64,000 bases of DNA from Knoellia flava TL1 (lineage in GTDB: Bacteria > Actinomycetota > Actinomycetes > Actinomycetales > Dermatophilaceae). A program made the position numbers and the translations under genes. The notes beneath the pieces were generated by a model. It did no database searches and had not been told where the DNA came from. It saw only the letters and a list, made by a program, of their open reading frames with translations. The number at the start of each line of letters is the position of its first letter. Within the stretch, counting starts at the first letter, position 1. Positions 26,718 through 35,909 of this stretch are shown piece by piece. The stretch is from positions 1 to 64,000 of the forward strand of contig NZ_AVPI01000012.1 of NCBI RefSeq assembly GCF_000768675.1, given 5' to 3'.

Positions 26718-27674
26718 ATGACCCTGCGTTCCGTCGCCGTCGTGCTCCAGGATCCCGTCGCGCTCTTCGAGTTCGGGGTGCTGTCCGAGGTGTTCGGCAT
26801 GGACCGCACCGACGACGGCGTGCCGCCCTTCGACTTCCGGGTCTGCGCCGAGGACCCGAGAACGCCGCTGACGACCGACGTCGGCGTGTCCCTCACCGCG
26901 ACCCACGGGTTGGAGGCGACCGCGGACGTCGACCTCGTCGCGATCCCGGCCAGCCCCACGGCATACACGCCGTCCGAGGCGGTCAAGCAGGTGGTGCGCG
27001 ACGCGGTCGACCGGGGCGCCCACGTCCTCTCGGTGTGCTCCGGTGCGTTCACGCTCGCGGCGGCCGGAGTGCTCGACGGGCGCGAGTGCACGACGCACTG
27101 GATGCACACCGACCGGCTGGCCGCGGACTACCCGCTCGCCCGGGTCAACCCCGACGTCCTCTATGCCCACGACGGCAACGTCATCACGAGCGCGGGCACG
27201 GCCGCCGGCATCGACGCCTGCCTCCACCTCGTGCGCAGCGAGCACGGGGGAGCGGTCGCCAACCGGATCGCACGACGGATGGTCGTCTCGCCGCACCGCG
27301 ACGGCGGGCAGCGCCAGTTCATCGACCGGCCGGTGCCCGTCACCGAGGCCGACAGCCTGGGGCCGGTGCTCCAGTGGATGCTCGAGCACCTCGACGAGGC
27401 GCACACCGTCTCGGCCCTCGCGCGGAGGGCGTCGATGTCGTCGCGGACGTTCGCGCGGCGGTTTGTCTCCGAGACGGGCACGACGCCGCACCAGTGGGTC
27501 ACCGACCAGCGGGTGCTGCGGGCGCGCGAGCTCCTCGAGGAGACCGACCTGTCGATCGAGCAGATCGCGGGTGACGTCGGCTTCGGGTCTGCCGCGTTGC
27601 TGCGTCACCACTTCTCGCAGTGCACCGGGCTCACCCCGACCGTCTTCCGGACGCGGCACCGCTCCCCGGCCTGA
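26718..27674 (+). CDS. GlxA/FtrA-type AraC family regulator with DJ-1/PfpI domain
   Basis: Transcription regulator of 318 aa. The N-terminal DJ-1/PfpI-like domain carries the SVCSGAFTLAAAGVLDGRECTTHW block with the usual cysteine and histidine. The C-terminal AraC DNA-binding domain (about 215-310) has two helix-turn-helix units. Members often control catabolic genes. The ATG at 26718 is the natural start; upstream open frame runs through the hairpin repeats and is rejected. No ribosome site is evident. Confidence 0.93.
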   Translation: MTLRSVAVVLQDPVALFEFGVLSEVFGMDRTDDGVPPFDFRVCAEDPRTPLTTDVGVSLTATHGLEATADVDLVAIPASPTAYTPSEAVKQVVRDAVDRGAHVLSVCSGAFTLAAAGVLDGRECTTHWMHTDRLAADYPLARVNPDVLYAHDGNVITSAGTAAGIDACLHLVRSEHGGAVANRIARRMVVSPHRDGGQRQFIDRPVPVTEADSLGPVLQWMLEHLDEAHTVSALARRASMSSRTFARRFVSETGTTPHQWVTDQRVLRARELLEETDLSIEQIAGDVGFGSAALLRHHFSQCTGLTPTVFRTRHRSPA

Positions 27675-27692
27675 GCCGAGGAGCGGTGCGGC

Positions 27693-27815
27693 GACTGTTT
27701 GCGTCCGCACCTCTGGTGGCTTGGCCGTCACCTTGCCGGACGCAAGACTGCGGCGACTGCTTGCGTCCGCAACTCTGGCGCTGATGGCCACCAGAGGTGC
27801 GGACGCAAGCGAGTC
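27693..27815. repeat. Nested inverted repeats after the regulator gene
   Basis: The outer arm 27693-27720 pairs with about 27787-27815 over most of its length. Between them a smaller hairpin pairs GGACGCAAG with CTTGCGTCC (about 27738-27768). The arms begin CGACTGTTTGCGTCC or close variants, reminiscent of the CGACTTMTTGCCC family. It lies between convergent genes and may act as a bidirectional terminator. Confidence 0.75.
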
Positions 27816-27821
27816 AGGGTG

Positions 27822-29591
27822 TCACTTCGGTGCGTTCGGCACGAGGCACATCACCGACGCGGAGCGGTTGCCCGACCCGTCGACGGCCCACACCTCGGCG
27901 TCGCCGCGACCCTTGAGGTTCCACTCGACGACACCGTCGCCGGGCTTCTGGCTGGGCTTGGCGCCGTTGGCCTCGACGTACTTGATGTCGGTGTCGACGG
28001 CGAACGGTCCCCACGTCGTCGAGCTGCCCGAGTCCTTGACGAAGAGGTCGAGGTCGCCGGCCGGCCACACGTCGTCGGTGGCGACGAGCCGGTAGAAGCC
28101 GTCCTGGTTCTGGCCCTGACCCCCGTTGCCGGGAGCGCCCGGGACGTCACCGTCCGGGTTGGTCGACTCGACACATCGCGCGACGGGCGGCGTCGTGTCC
28201 TGCCACAGCTTGGAGACCGACCGGGTCGTCTCGTCGCCGTTGATCGTCGCGGTCGCCGAGATCGTGTCGGTGCCGAGCGAGGCCGGCTCCTTCGGCACGG
28301 TGTAGGTGAACGTCACGACTCCCGACGCGTCGGTCTCGCACGAGGCGGGGGCACAGGTGCCCGCGTCACCGGCGTTGGGACCGGCCGAGATCGAGAACGC
28401 CACCAGGTGGCCGCCGAGGTCGGAGGCCGGTCCGGTGACCGTCGCGGTCACGGTGTGCGTGTCGTCGCTGCCGAGCTCGTTCGTCGCCGTCGGCGGCGTG
28501 AGCGCGAAGGCGAAGACCGAGAAGCTCTCACACCGCGTCACCGAACCCGTGGCGGTCGGGTCGCTCGCGGGGCCGACGCCGGTCGCCGTCGCGCAGACCT
28601 CATGCAGGCCGGGAGCGAGGTTGTCGCCGGGGGCGGTCCACGTGATGTCGGCCGGTCCCGCGGTCGGCAGCGCGGTGCTCGTCGTGGCGGGGACGGGGTT
28701 GCCGTCGAGGGTCACGGTGAGCCCGGTGAGGGTCGTGGCGGTGACGTTCTTGATGACGTTCGGCAGGTTGGCCGGGTTCGGCACCGCGAAGCACGTCGTG
28801 CCGCTCGCGGCTGCCATCTGGTCGAGCGTCCCGACCGAGCCGCCCCCACAGGAGCTGCCCGCCCCGACGGCGAACGGATAGATGGTCGCGCCCGCCGCCA
28901 CCGCGGTGAGTGCAGAGGTGAACTGCGCGCTCGTCCCCGCGTTGGACTCGCCGTCGGACAGGAAGACGACGTTGACCTGGGTCCCCGACGCCGCAGCGAC
29001 GAGCGACTGTGCCGCTTGGAGGCCGGCGGCGTAGTTCGTGGCCGCGTCGCCGACGTTCTTCGTCGTGAACAGGTTGATCCGACCGGCCTGCAGCGAGCTG
29101 ATGACCTGGTCGACCTCGGGGCTGGCGGGGTCGATGAACTGCTGGTCGCCCGCCGCGGAGGACATGTCGGCCGTGGCAGAGCCGCTGCCGAAGGCCGCGA
29201 GCCCGCTCTCGAGCGCGGAGCCGTCCGTGACGACGAGGTCGTTGAGCCCGGCGACCGCGACCTTCTCGCAGGTGAGGATGGTGCGGGTCGAGTCGCAGGG
29301 AAGGTCGGTGCTGCCGGAGACGTCGACGACGTAGATCCAGCTCGTGCTCGGTGCACCGGTCGCGATGCTGGCCGTGCCCGACAGTGGCACGTCGACGGTG
29401 CTCGCGCCCTCCGGCACGAGGAACGAGTCGCCGTCGACCGGCGACGTGACACCCACGGTGAGCGCGGCGCCGTTGGGGAGGCTCCCCGACGACGACCCGG
29501 CCACGGCCGCGGGCACGACGAGAGCGGCGACCGCGAGTGCGGCACCGCCCGTGAGACAGGCGCGTCGGCGCGCCCGAGCTGGTGAGCTCAT
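27822..29591 (-). CDS. Secreted VWA domain protein with Ig-like repeats
   Basis: Exported protein of 589 aa. The signal peptide at about 1-30 ends near VAG. A VWA domain follows (about 80-290) with MIDAS residues in DVSGSTD and FLSDGES, then immunoglobulin-like beta-sandwich segments (about 300-460) with paired cysteines. The C-terminal region has a Gly/Asn/Gln-rich linker. No sortase or lipobox signal is seen. The ATG is preceded by AAGGGGA. Probably an extracellular adhesion- or scaffold-type protein; ligand unknown. Confidence 0.85.
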   Translation of the reverse strand: MSSPARARRRACLTGGAALAVAALVVPAAVAGSSSGSLPNGAALTVGVTSPVDGDSFLVPEGASTVDVPLSGTASIATGAPSTSWIYVVDVSGSTDLPCDSTRTILTCEKVAVAGLNDLVVTDGSALESGLAAFGSGSATADMSSAAGDQQFIDPASPEVDQVISSLQAGRINLFTTKNVGDAATNYAAGLQAAQSLVAAASGTQVNVVFLSDGESNAGTSAQFTSALTAVAAGATIYPFAVGAGSSCGGGSVGTLDQMAAASGTTCFAVPNPANLPNVIKNVTATTLTGLTVTLDGNPVPATTSTALPTAGPADITWTAPGDNLAPGLHEVCATATGVGPASDPTATGSVTRCESFSVFAFALTPPTATNELGSDDTHTVTATVTGPASDLGGHLVAFSISAGPNAGDAGTCAPASCETDASGVVTFTYTVPKEPASLGTDTISATATINGDETTRSVSKLWQDTTPPVARCVESTNPDGDVPGAPGNGGQGQNQDGFYRLVATDDVWPAGDLDLFVKDSGSSTTWGPFAVDTDIKYVEANGAKPSQKPGDGVVEWNLKGRGDAEVWAVDGSGNRSASVMCLVPNAPK

Positions 29592-29696
29592 GATGAATCC
29601 CCTTCTGTGTCTGACGACCGCTGCCCGTCCCCCGACGGGCGGCGTCGCGGCCGCTGACGGGAAGGAGGCCCGCACGCGGCCCCAGATACACGCCCC

Positions 29697-29724
29697 ACGG
29701 CATACGACTGGACCCGTATGCCGT
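29697..29724. repeat. Inverted pair of GGCATAC heptamers
   Basis: ACGGCATACG and CGTATGCCGT form a perfect 10-bp stem with an 8-nt loop in the 204-nt divergent region between the VWA gene and the response regulator. Confidence 0.7.
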
Positions 29725-29782
29725 TCGCTCATCTTCACGAGATCTCCACAGGTCGCGCCCACGCGCCGTGCAGCAAGGCTCC

Positions 29783-29788
29783 TACTGT
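29783..29788 (+). promoter_or_regulatory. Candidate -10 box of the two-component operon
   Basis: TACTGT ends 7 nt before the response-regulator ATG, with no ribosome site between, pointing to a leaderless transcript. Confidence 0.55.
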
Positions 29789-29795
29789 CGGTGCC

Positions 29796-30505
<710 letters not shown>

Positions 30506-30509
<4 letters not shown>

Positions 30510-33163
30510 ACACCGTCGAACCCCTCGAGGGCGTCGGCTCGATCAAGGCCAAGCTCGGCCTCCTCGTCGGCGCGAGCTGCGTCGTCGCCGCGCTCTTCGC
30601 CACGATCGGCGACCGCGCGGGAATTCCGTTGTGGCTCACCCTTCCTGTGACGGTCGCGGCGGCCCTGGCCGTGGTGCAGTGGCTCGCCCGGGGGATGACC
30701 GCGCCCCTGCGCGAGATGACCTCGGCGGCGAGCCGTATGGCGGCCGGTGACTACGCCCAGCGCGTCTCGACCGCGTCGACCGACGAGGTCGGCCAGCTCG
30801 CCCGCGCCTTTAACGCCATGTCGTCGGACCTCGCCTCCGCCGACTCCCAGCGCCGCCAGCTCATCGCCACGGTGTCGCACGAGCTCCGCACGCCGCTCAC
30901 GGCGCAGCGCGCGCTCCTCGAGAACCTCGTCGACGGGGTCGTTCAGCCGGACGATGCAGCGCTCAGGGGTGCGCTGACCCAGTCCGAACGCCTGAGCGAC
31001 CTCGTCGGCGACCTCCTCGACCTCTCCCGCATCGACGCCGGCGTCGCCCCGCTGCGGCTCGAGGAGGTCGGTGTGGTGGCGTTGTTGCGTGGGGCGGTCG
31101 CCGAGGCGGAGCTCGGCTCCCGCACCGTCCGTCACGTATGCCGTGTGGTCCCCGAGGACCTCACGGTCACCGCCGACCCCGCTCGCCTCGCGCAGCTCGT
31201 CGCGAACCTCCTCGACAACGCCGCCCGGCACAGCCCTCCCTATGGTGAGATCCGGCTCACCGCAACGGCGCTCGACGACGACTCGTGGTCGCTCGAGGTC
31301 GTCGACGACGGCCCCGGCATCCCCGCCGACAAGGCGGCCAGCGTCTTCAGCCGCTACGGCACCGGCGACGACTCAGGTGGAGGGACGGGCCTCGGCCTTG
31401 CCATCGCCGCCTGGGTGTGCGAGCTGCACGGCGGCTCGGTCTCCGTCCTTCCCACCCCGCCGGGCGGCAGGGGAGCGCGACTGCGCGCGGTGCTGCCACG
31501 GCATACCCGATCCCGCGTGCGCGAGGCGAGCCTGCCGACCGCCCCACCGACCTCGGAGGTCACGATGACGACGACTCCCGCCCAGCCGCCGGCGCAGCCC
31601 GCCCAGCCTGCCGCGGTGGCTGGTCCCGGCACGACGGTCGCGAGGCCCGGGCCGCCGCCGTTCACCGACCAGCTCTTCGGCAAGTTCTGGCCCGAGTCGG
31701 GTCTTGGCCCTCAGCCGGCGCTGCTCATCGGTGCCCTGCTCATCGGTCTGCTCGCGTCGATCCTGCTGCCGGACAGGCGGATCGGGCTCGCGGCCGGTCT
31801 CGTGACGTTCGCGGCGGCGGCGCTCATCCTCTGGCCGTCGCAGAGCAGTGGCAGCCCGTGGAGCATTGCGTGCGTCGCCGTCGGGGTCGGTCTCACGGCG
31901 ATGACGTTCGTGCGGGCCACCGAGTGGATCGCCGTCCTGGCGGTGCTCATCGCGGCCCTGCTGCTCGCGGCGACGGTGACGCGGGCGCGCTCGTTCGTCA
32001 GCATCCCGCTGTCGGCGATGTCGTGGGTGCTCGCCGGGCTGCGCGGCTTGCCGCTGCTCGGGCGCACGCTCACGGCGACGAGCCGCACGCCGCTGCTGTG
32101 GCCGGTGCTGCGCACGGTCGCGATCGCGGCGGTCGGGCTCGTCCTCTTCGGCGGGCTCTTCGCATCCGGTGACGCGATCTTCGGGTCGTGGGCGCAGTCG
32201 CTCATCCCCGACCTGCGGTGGGACTCGATCATCGCCCGCATCTTCGTCTTCGTCTTCGTCGCCGGCATCGCGCTGGCCGGTGCCTACCTCTCGCTCAACC
32301 CGCCGCGCATCGCCGACCTCGACGTGCCGCGCGGTGCGCCGGTGCGGCACCGGTGGGAGTGGCTCGTGCCGCTCGGCGTCGTCATCGCCCTTTTCGCGAT
32401 GTTCCTCGTCGCCCAGGCGGCGGCGATGTGGGGTGGGCACGAGTACCTCCGCGAGACGACCGGTCTCACGTATGCCGAGTACGTCCACCAGGGGTTCGGC
32501 CAGCTCACCACCGCGACGTTCCTCACCCTCGTCGTCGTCGGCATCGCGACCCGCAAGGCGGCTCAGGAGACGGCGTCCGACCGGATGGCGCTGCGGGTCT
32601 CGCTGCTCGCGCTGTGCACCCTCACGCTGGCGGTGGTGGCCTCGGCGCTCTACCGGATGTCGCTCTACCAAGAGGCCTACGGCTACACCGTGCTCCGCGT
32701 CTTCGTCGACGGCTTCGAGCTCTGGCTCGGGCTCATCGTCGTCTTCATGATGGTCGCGGTCGTGCGGCTCAAGGGCACGTGGGTCCCGCGGGCGGCGCTG
32801 CTCTCCGGGGCGCTCTTCTTCCTCGGCTTCGGCCTGATGAACCCCGACGCCTGGGTGGCGACGCGCAACATCGAGCGGTTCGCCGCGACGGGCGAGCTCG
32901 ACACCTACTACCTCGCCGGGCTCGGGGTCGACGCGACGCCGGCGATCCTCGAGGGGCTCGACGACAAGCAGGCGGCCTGCGTCGTCACGTGGCACATGGA
33001 GAAGAGCGACGACCGCGACGACGACCTGCTCGAGTGGAACCTCGGCCGGGCTCGGGCGTTCGACGCCGCCGAGGGCAGGGACCTCACGGTGGACCCGACG
33101 TTCTGCCGCACCTTCGGTGAGGGCTTCGTCCCCACCGGGACCCGCTCCGAAGTCTTCGACTGA
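30506..33163 (+). CDS. Sensor histidine kinase fused to a DUF4153/DUF4173-like membrane protein
   Basis: One uninterrupted frame of 885 aa. Residues 1-353 are a kinase: two membrane helices (about 14-60), HAMP, the phospho-acceptor H125 in ATVSHELRTPL, N-box LVANLLDNAARHS and G-boxes DDGPGI and GGTGLGLAI. Residues 354-885 are a Pro-rich linker, about 10-12 membrane helices and a soluble tail, resembling DUF4153/DUF4173 proteins usually encoded separately. GGAGGT and an in-frame ATG (31565) lie at the junction, so the second part may also be made alone. The kinase has no large extracellular sensor loop. Confidence 0.88.
31555..31567 (+). promoter_or_regulatory. Internal ribosome site and ATG at the fusion junction
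   Basis: GGAGGT is followed four bases later by ATG 31565, in frame, exactly where kinase homology ends. Starting there gives a 532-aa protein beginning MTTTPAQPP. It may mark a former gene boundary or a second translation start. Confidence 0.6.
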
Positions 33164-33176
33164 CAGACGGAAACCC

Positions 33177-33249
33177 CGACTTATTGCCCAAAGGGGACAG
33201 TTTCGGCCGCTCTGAGCGCCCCGAACTGTCCCCTTTGGGCAATAAGTCG
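33177..33249. repeat. Hairpin of the CGACTTATTGCCC family, copy 3
   Basis: Arms 33177-33206 and 33221-33249 pair perfectly over 26 bp and continue after one bulged T. It begins 14 nt after the kinase-fusion stop and ends about 67 nt before aroQ, so it may terminate the two-component operon. Confidence 0.88.
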
Positions 33250-33315
33250 CCGAGGAGGTGGGCGGGGGATGGGCGGAAGGGGCGGGCTGAGGTGGGCGAA
33301 CGGCATACTCGGCGC

Positions 33316-33786
33316 ATGTCCTCCGATGCGCTCGACTCCTCACACGCGCTCGACGCGACGACGGTGCTCGTCCTCAACGGACCCAACCTCAACCTGCTCG
33401 GCGAGCGCGAGCCCGACATCTACGGCCACGACACGCTCGCCGACGTCGAGCAGCTGTGCAAGGGCGCGTGCGACGCCGCCGGGTTGACGCTCGACTTCCG
33501 GCAGACCAACTCCGAGGGCACGCTCATCGACTGGGTCCAGGAGGGGCGGCACGGGATCGCGGGCATGGTCGTCAACGCGGCCGGCTATACCCACACGTCG
33601 GTCGCGCTGCGCGACGCGCTCTCGGCGGTCACGGTGCCGAAGGTCGAGGTCCACATCAGCGACATCTCGAAGCGCGAGGAGTTCCGGCACTTCTCCTACC
33701 TCACCGACGTCACCGACCACCACGTCATCGGCCGCGGGGTGCCGGGCTACGTCGAGGCCATCGTGTGGGTGGCGGCGCGACGGTGA
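33316..33786 (+). CDS. aroQ: Type II 3-dehydroquinate dehydratase
   Basis: Shikimate-pathway enzyme of 156 aa. LNGPNLNLLGEREPDIYG supplies the catalytic arginine and tyrosine region. VVNAAGYTHTSVALRDAL and VEVHISDISKREEFRH carry the substrate-binding residues and histidine. The first 13 residues are a variable lead. ATG 33316 lies 6 nt after CATACT, fitting a leaderless start. The stop overlaps the next gene (GTGA). Confidence 0.96.
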   Translation: MSSDALDSSHALDATTVLVLNGPNLNLLGEREPDIYGHDTLADVEQLCKGACDAAGLTLDFRQTNSEGTLIDWVQEGRHGIAGMVVNAAGYTHTSVALRDALSAVTVPKVEVHISDISKREEFRHFSYLTDVTDHHVIGRGVPGYVEAIVWVAARR

Positions 33787-34811
33787 CCGACCTCCCGGCC
33801 CGGTGGCGCAGCGATGAGTGGCGGGCCGAGCTCGAGGGGTGGCTCGTGCCCGCGATCGAGGCGACGGGACGGCGGGTCACGGGACCGCTCGTCCAGGAAC
33901 GTGTCAGGTTCTGGTCGACGGTGCTCACCGTCGAGACCGACCACGGCAAGGTCTGGGTCAAGGAGAACGCGCCGTCGCAGGCGTTCGAGGCCGCGCTGGC
34001 GCAGGTCGTCGAGGAGGTCGTGCCCGGGACCGGCGCGCCCATCGTCGCCGTCGAGCCCGACCGGGGCTGGCTCGCCACCGCCGACCTCGGAGCGCCGATG
34101 TGGCACGACGACACGGTGCCGCCGCTGGAGAGCTGGGTGGCAACGGCACGGCAGTACGCCACGGCGCAGCGGTTGCTCGCCGACCACGAGGACCGGATGC
34201 TGGCGTCCGGTCTCAGCCGCTTCGCCAGCGAGCCTGAGCGGGTCGTCGCGTGGTGCGAGGCGTTGCTGTCGAGCCTGCTCGGCCTGCCCGCGGACGACCC
34301 GCGACGTCCCACGACCGACGAGGTGTCGCAGGTCCGGGACGGGCTGGGTCGGGTCGAGGAGGCAGCTGCGGCGCTCGAGGCGAGCGGGCTGCCCCACTCG
34401 CTCCAGCACAACGACCTGCACCTGCGGAACGCCTTCCCGCTCGGCGACGGCGCGGCCATCATCGACCTCGGCGACGCCCTGTGGGCGCACCCGCTCACCG
34501 TGACCCGGATCCCGATGTGGATCCTGCGCAGCCGCGGTGACCTCGCACCCGACCATCCGGACCTGCGGGCAGTCGAGGACGCCTTCCTCGAGCCGTGGGC
34601 CGACGTGGGCGACGCCGGTGGTGTCGAGTCGTTGAGGGCACTGTTGCCGGCCGCCGACCGGATCTCGTGCCTGCACCGGGCCGAGTCGTGGCGGCGGCTC
34701 ATGGGCGATGTGCCGTTCAGGTGCGTCGACGAGGTCTTCCAGCGCTCGGTCACCGAGTGGCTCGTGGACGCGACGGCGCCCGACCCCTACTCCTCGGCCA
34801 TCGCCCGCTGA
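33783..34811 (+). CDS. Aminoglycoside phosphotransferase-like (APH) family protein
   Basis: Protein-kinase-like fold enzyme of 342 aa. The catalytic loop HNDLHLRN (about 206-213) and the metal-binding IIDLGDALW are present, as is an N-terminal lysine region KVWVKEN. These enzymes phosphorylate small molecules; nothing specifies an antibiotic. GTG 33783 overlaps the aroQ stop, so the pair are cotranslated, though a shikimate role is not implied. Confidence 0.85.
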   Translation: MTDLPARWRSDEWRAELEGWLVPAIEATGRRVTGPLVQERVRFWSTVLTVETDHGKVWVKENAPSQAFEAALAQVVEEVVPGTGAPIVAVEPDRGWLATADLGAPMWHDDTVPPLESWVATARQYATAQRLLADHEDRMLASGLSRFASEPERVVAWCEALLSSLLGLPADDPRRPTTDEVSQVRDGLGRVEEAAAALEASGLPHSLQHNDLHLRNAFPLGDGAAIIDLGDALWAHPLTVTRIPMWILRSRGDLAPDHPDLRAVEDAFLEPWADVGDAGGVESLRALLPAADRISCLHRAESWRRLMGDVPFRCVDEVFQRSVTEWLVDATAPDPYSSAIAR

Positions 34812-34893
34812 GACTTCGCGCCTCCTCCCACATGAGGTGCGCAGGCGCTACGTTGGCCCCACGCCGGATCCACGGGCAGCAGGGGAGGCACGC

Positions 34894-35082
34894 ATGGTCT
34901 ACATCGTCGTCGGGATCGTCGTCGGGATCGGGCTGCTCGCGTGGTTCCTCAGTCGGCGCGACTCCTCCAGTCACGCGCAGGACCCGTGGCACTCGTCGGC
35001 GGACGCGCAGGCTCCGTTCCGCCAGGAGGGCAACGGCGGCAGCTTCGGCAGCGGCTCCTACACCGGCGGCGGCAACACCTGA
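34894..35082 (+). CDS. Small single-span membrane protein, first tandem copy
   Basis: Protein of 62 aa: N-terminal hydrophobic helix (about 2-19), RR anchor, then a Ser/Gly-rich polar tail. The upstream region has TACGTT at about 34848 and a leader with CAGCAGGGGAGGCA immediately before the ATG. The next gene repeats both the protein design and the leader. Function unknown. Confidence 0.75.
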   Translation: MVYIVVGIVVGIGLLAWFLSRRDSSSHAQDPWHSSADAQAPFRQEGNGGSFGSGSYTGGGNT

Positions 35083-35166
35083 CTCCGGGTTTCACTCCTG
35101 TCCAAAGGTCACCACGACCGCTAGGTTGAGCCCACGCTGGACGTTCCAGCAGCAGGGGAGGCAGTC

Positions 35167-35340
35167 ATGTGGCAGCTCATCGTCGGTTTCGTCGTCGTCG
35201 TAGCCCTGCTTGCGTGGGTGCTCCATCGACGCGGCAACTCGGGCCTGAGCGGCAGTCCGGCGCGGGACTCGGTCGAGGGTTCCTTGGGATCGTCCCGCCA
35301 TGAGGGTTATGGCGGCGGCTTCGGCGGCACCAACCCCTGA
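35167..35340 (+). CDS. Small single-span membrane protein, second tandem copy
   Basis: Protein of 57 aa beginning MWQLIVGFVVVVALLAW, then HRR and a Ser/Gly-rich tail ending GGGFGGTNP. It is a diverged paralogue of the preceding gene, sharing helix length, basic anchor and Gly-rich end. The leader CAGCAGGGGAGGCA and a TAGGTT -10-like box lie at the same distances, so the duplication included the promoter. Confidence 0.75.
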   Translation: MWQLIVGFVVVVALLAWVLHRRGNSGLSGSPARDSVEGSLGSSRHEGYGGGFGGTNP

Positions 35341-35360
35341 GACCGTCAGGTCGAACCCGC

Positions 35361-35732
35361 CTACTGCTGAGGCACGATCTGCTGCAGCGTCCAGTGGTTG
35401 CCGTCAGGGTCGGCGAATCCGACGAACCGGCCCCACGCCTGCTCTTCGACCTCACTTGCGTCGACCCCGGCCTCCAGCAGCGCCGCCCGCGTCGCATCGG
35501 CGTCGTCGATGACGACCTGGACGTTGCGCAGCGACCCCGGCTCGTCCTCGCTGATCCCCTCACCGAACGCGATCGAGCACGCCGAGCCCGGCGGAGTCAC
35601 CTGCACGAACCGCAGCCCCTCCTGCACGGTGTAGTCGTGGTCGACGTTCCACTTGAGCTTGCCCTCATAGAACTCCTTCGCCCGGTCGGTGTCCGAGACG
35701 GGCACGAAGATGAGCTCGATGCGGTAGTCCAT
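35361..35732 (-). CDS. VOC (glyoxalase/bleomycin resistance-like) family protein
   Basis: Protein of 123 aa with one betaalphabetabetabeta repeat pair. The start IELIFVPVSDTDRAKEFYEGKL and the end VGFADPDGNHWTLQQI are typical, with a glutamate/histidine metal-ligand pattern. Substrate not predictable; many act as dioxygenase- or resistance-like binding proteins. ATG 35732 follows AGGGGA. Upstream open frame lacks family features and is not included. Confidence 0.9.
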   Translation of the reverse strand: MDYRIELIFVPVSDTDRAKEFYEGKLKWNVDHDYTVQEGLRFVQVTPPGSACSIAFGEGISEDEPGSLRNVQVVIDDADATRAALLEAGVDASEVEEQAWGRFVGFADPDGNHWTLQQIVPQQ

Positions 35733-35883
35733 GGCTGTTCCCCTGTCGACTCGCCACCCGGACGCCGTCGTCCGAGCACTAAGGACGACGCTAGACCCGC
35801 CCACCGACAGCGGCACCTCCAGACTGGACCCGCCCCCGAAGGCGCCGACCACCAGCCCAGACCCTTCGTGACTTCCGGGTAGT

Positions 35884-35902
35884 TAGTAGGACGTCCTACT
35901 AT
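35884..35902 (+). promoter_or_regulatory. 18-bp palindromic operator overlapping the icmF -10 box
   Basis: TAGTAGGACGTCCTACTA is a perfect 18-bp palindrome at 35884-35901. TACTAT (35897-35902) overlaps its right half and ends 7 nt before the icmF ATG, a leaderless layout. A dimeric repressor bound here would block the promoter. The palindrome size fits a TetR-type regulator, but no such gene is in the window. Confidence 0.75.
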
Positions 35903-35909
35903 TTCTCCC

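Noticed and set aside
33783-34811. Antibiotic resistance call for the APH-like gene
   Set aside because: The fold is shared by many metabolic kinases and nothing in the sequence or context indicates an aminoglycoside substrate.
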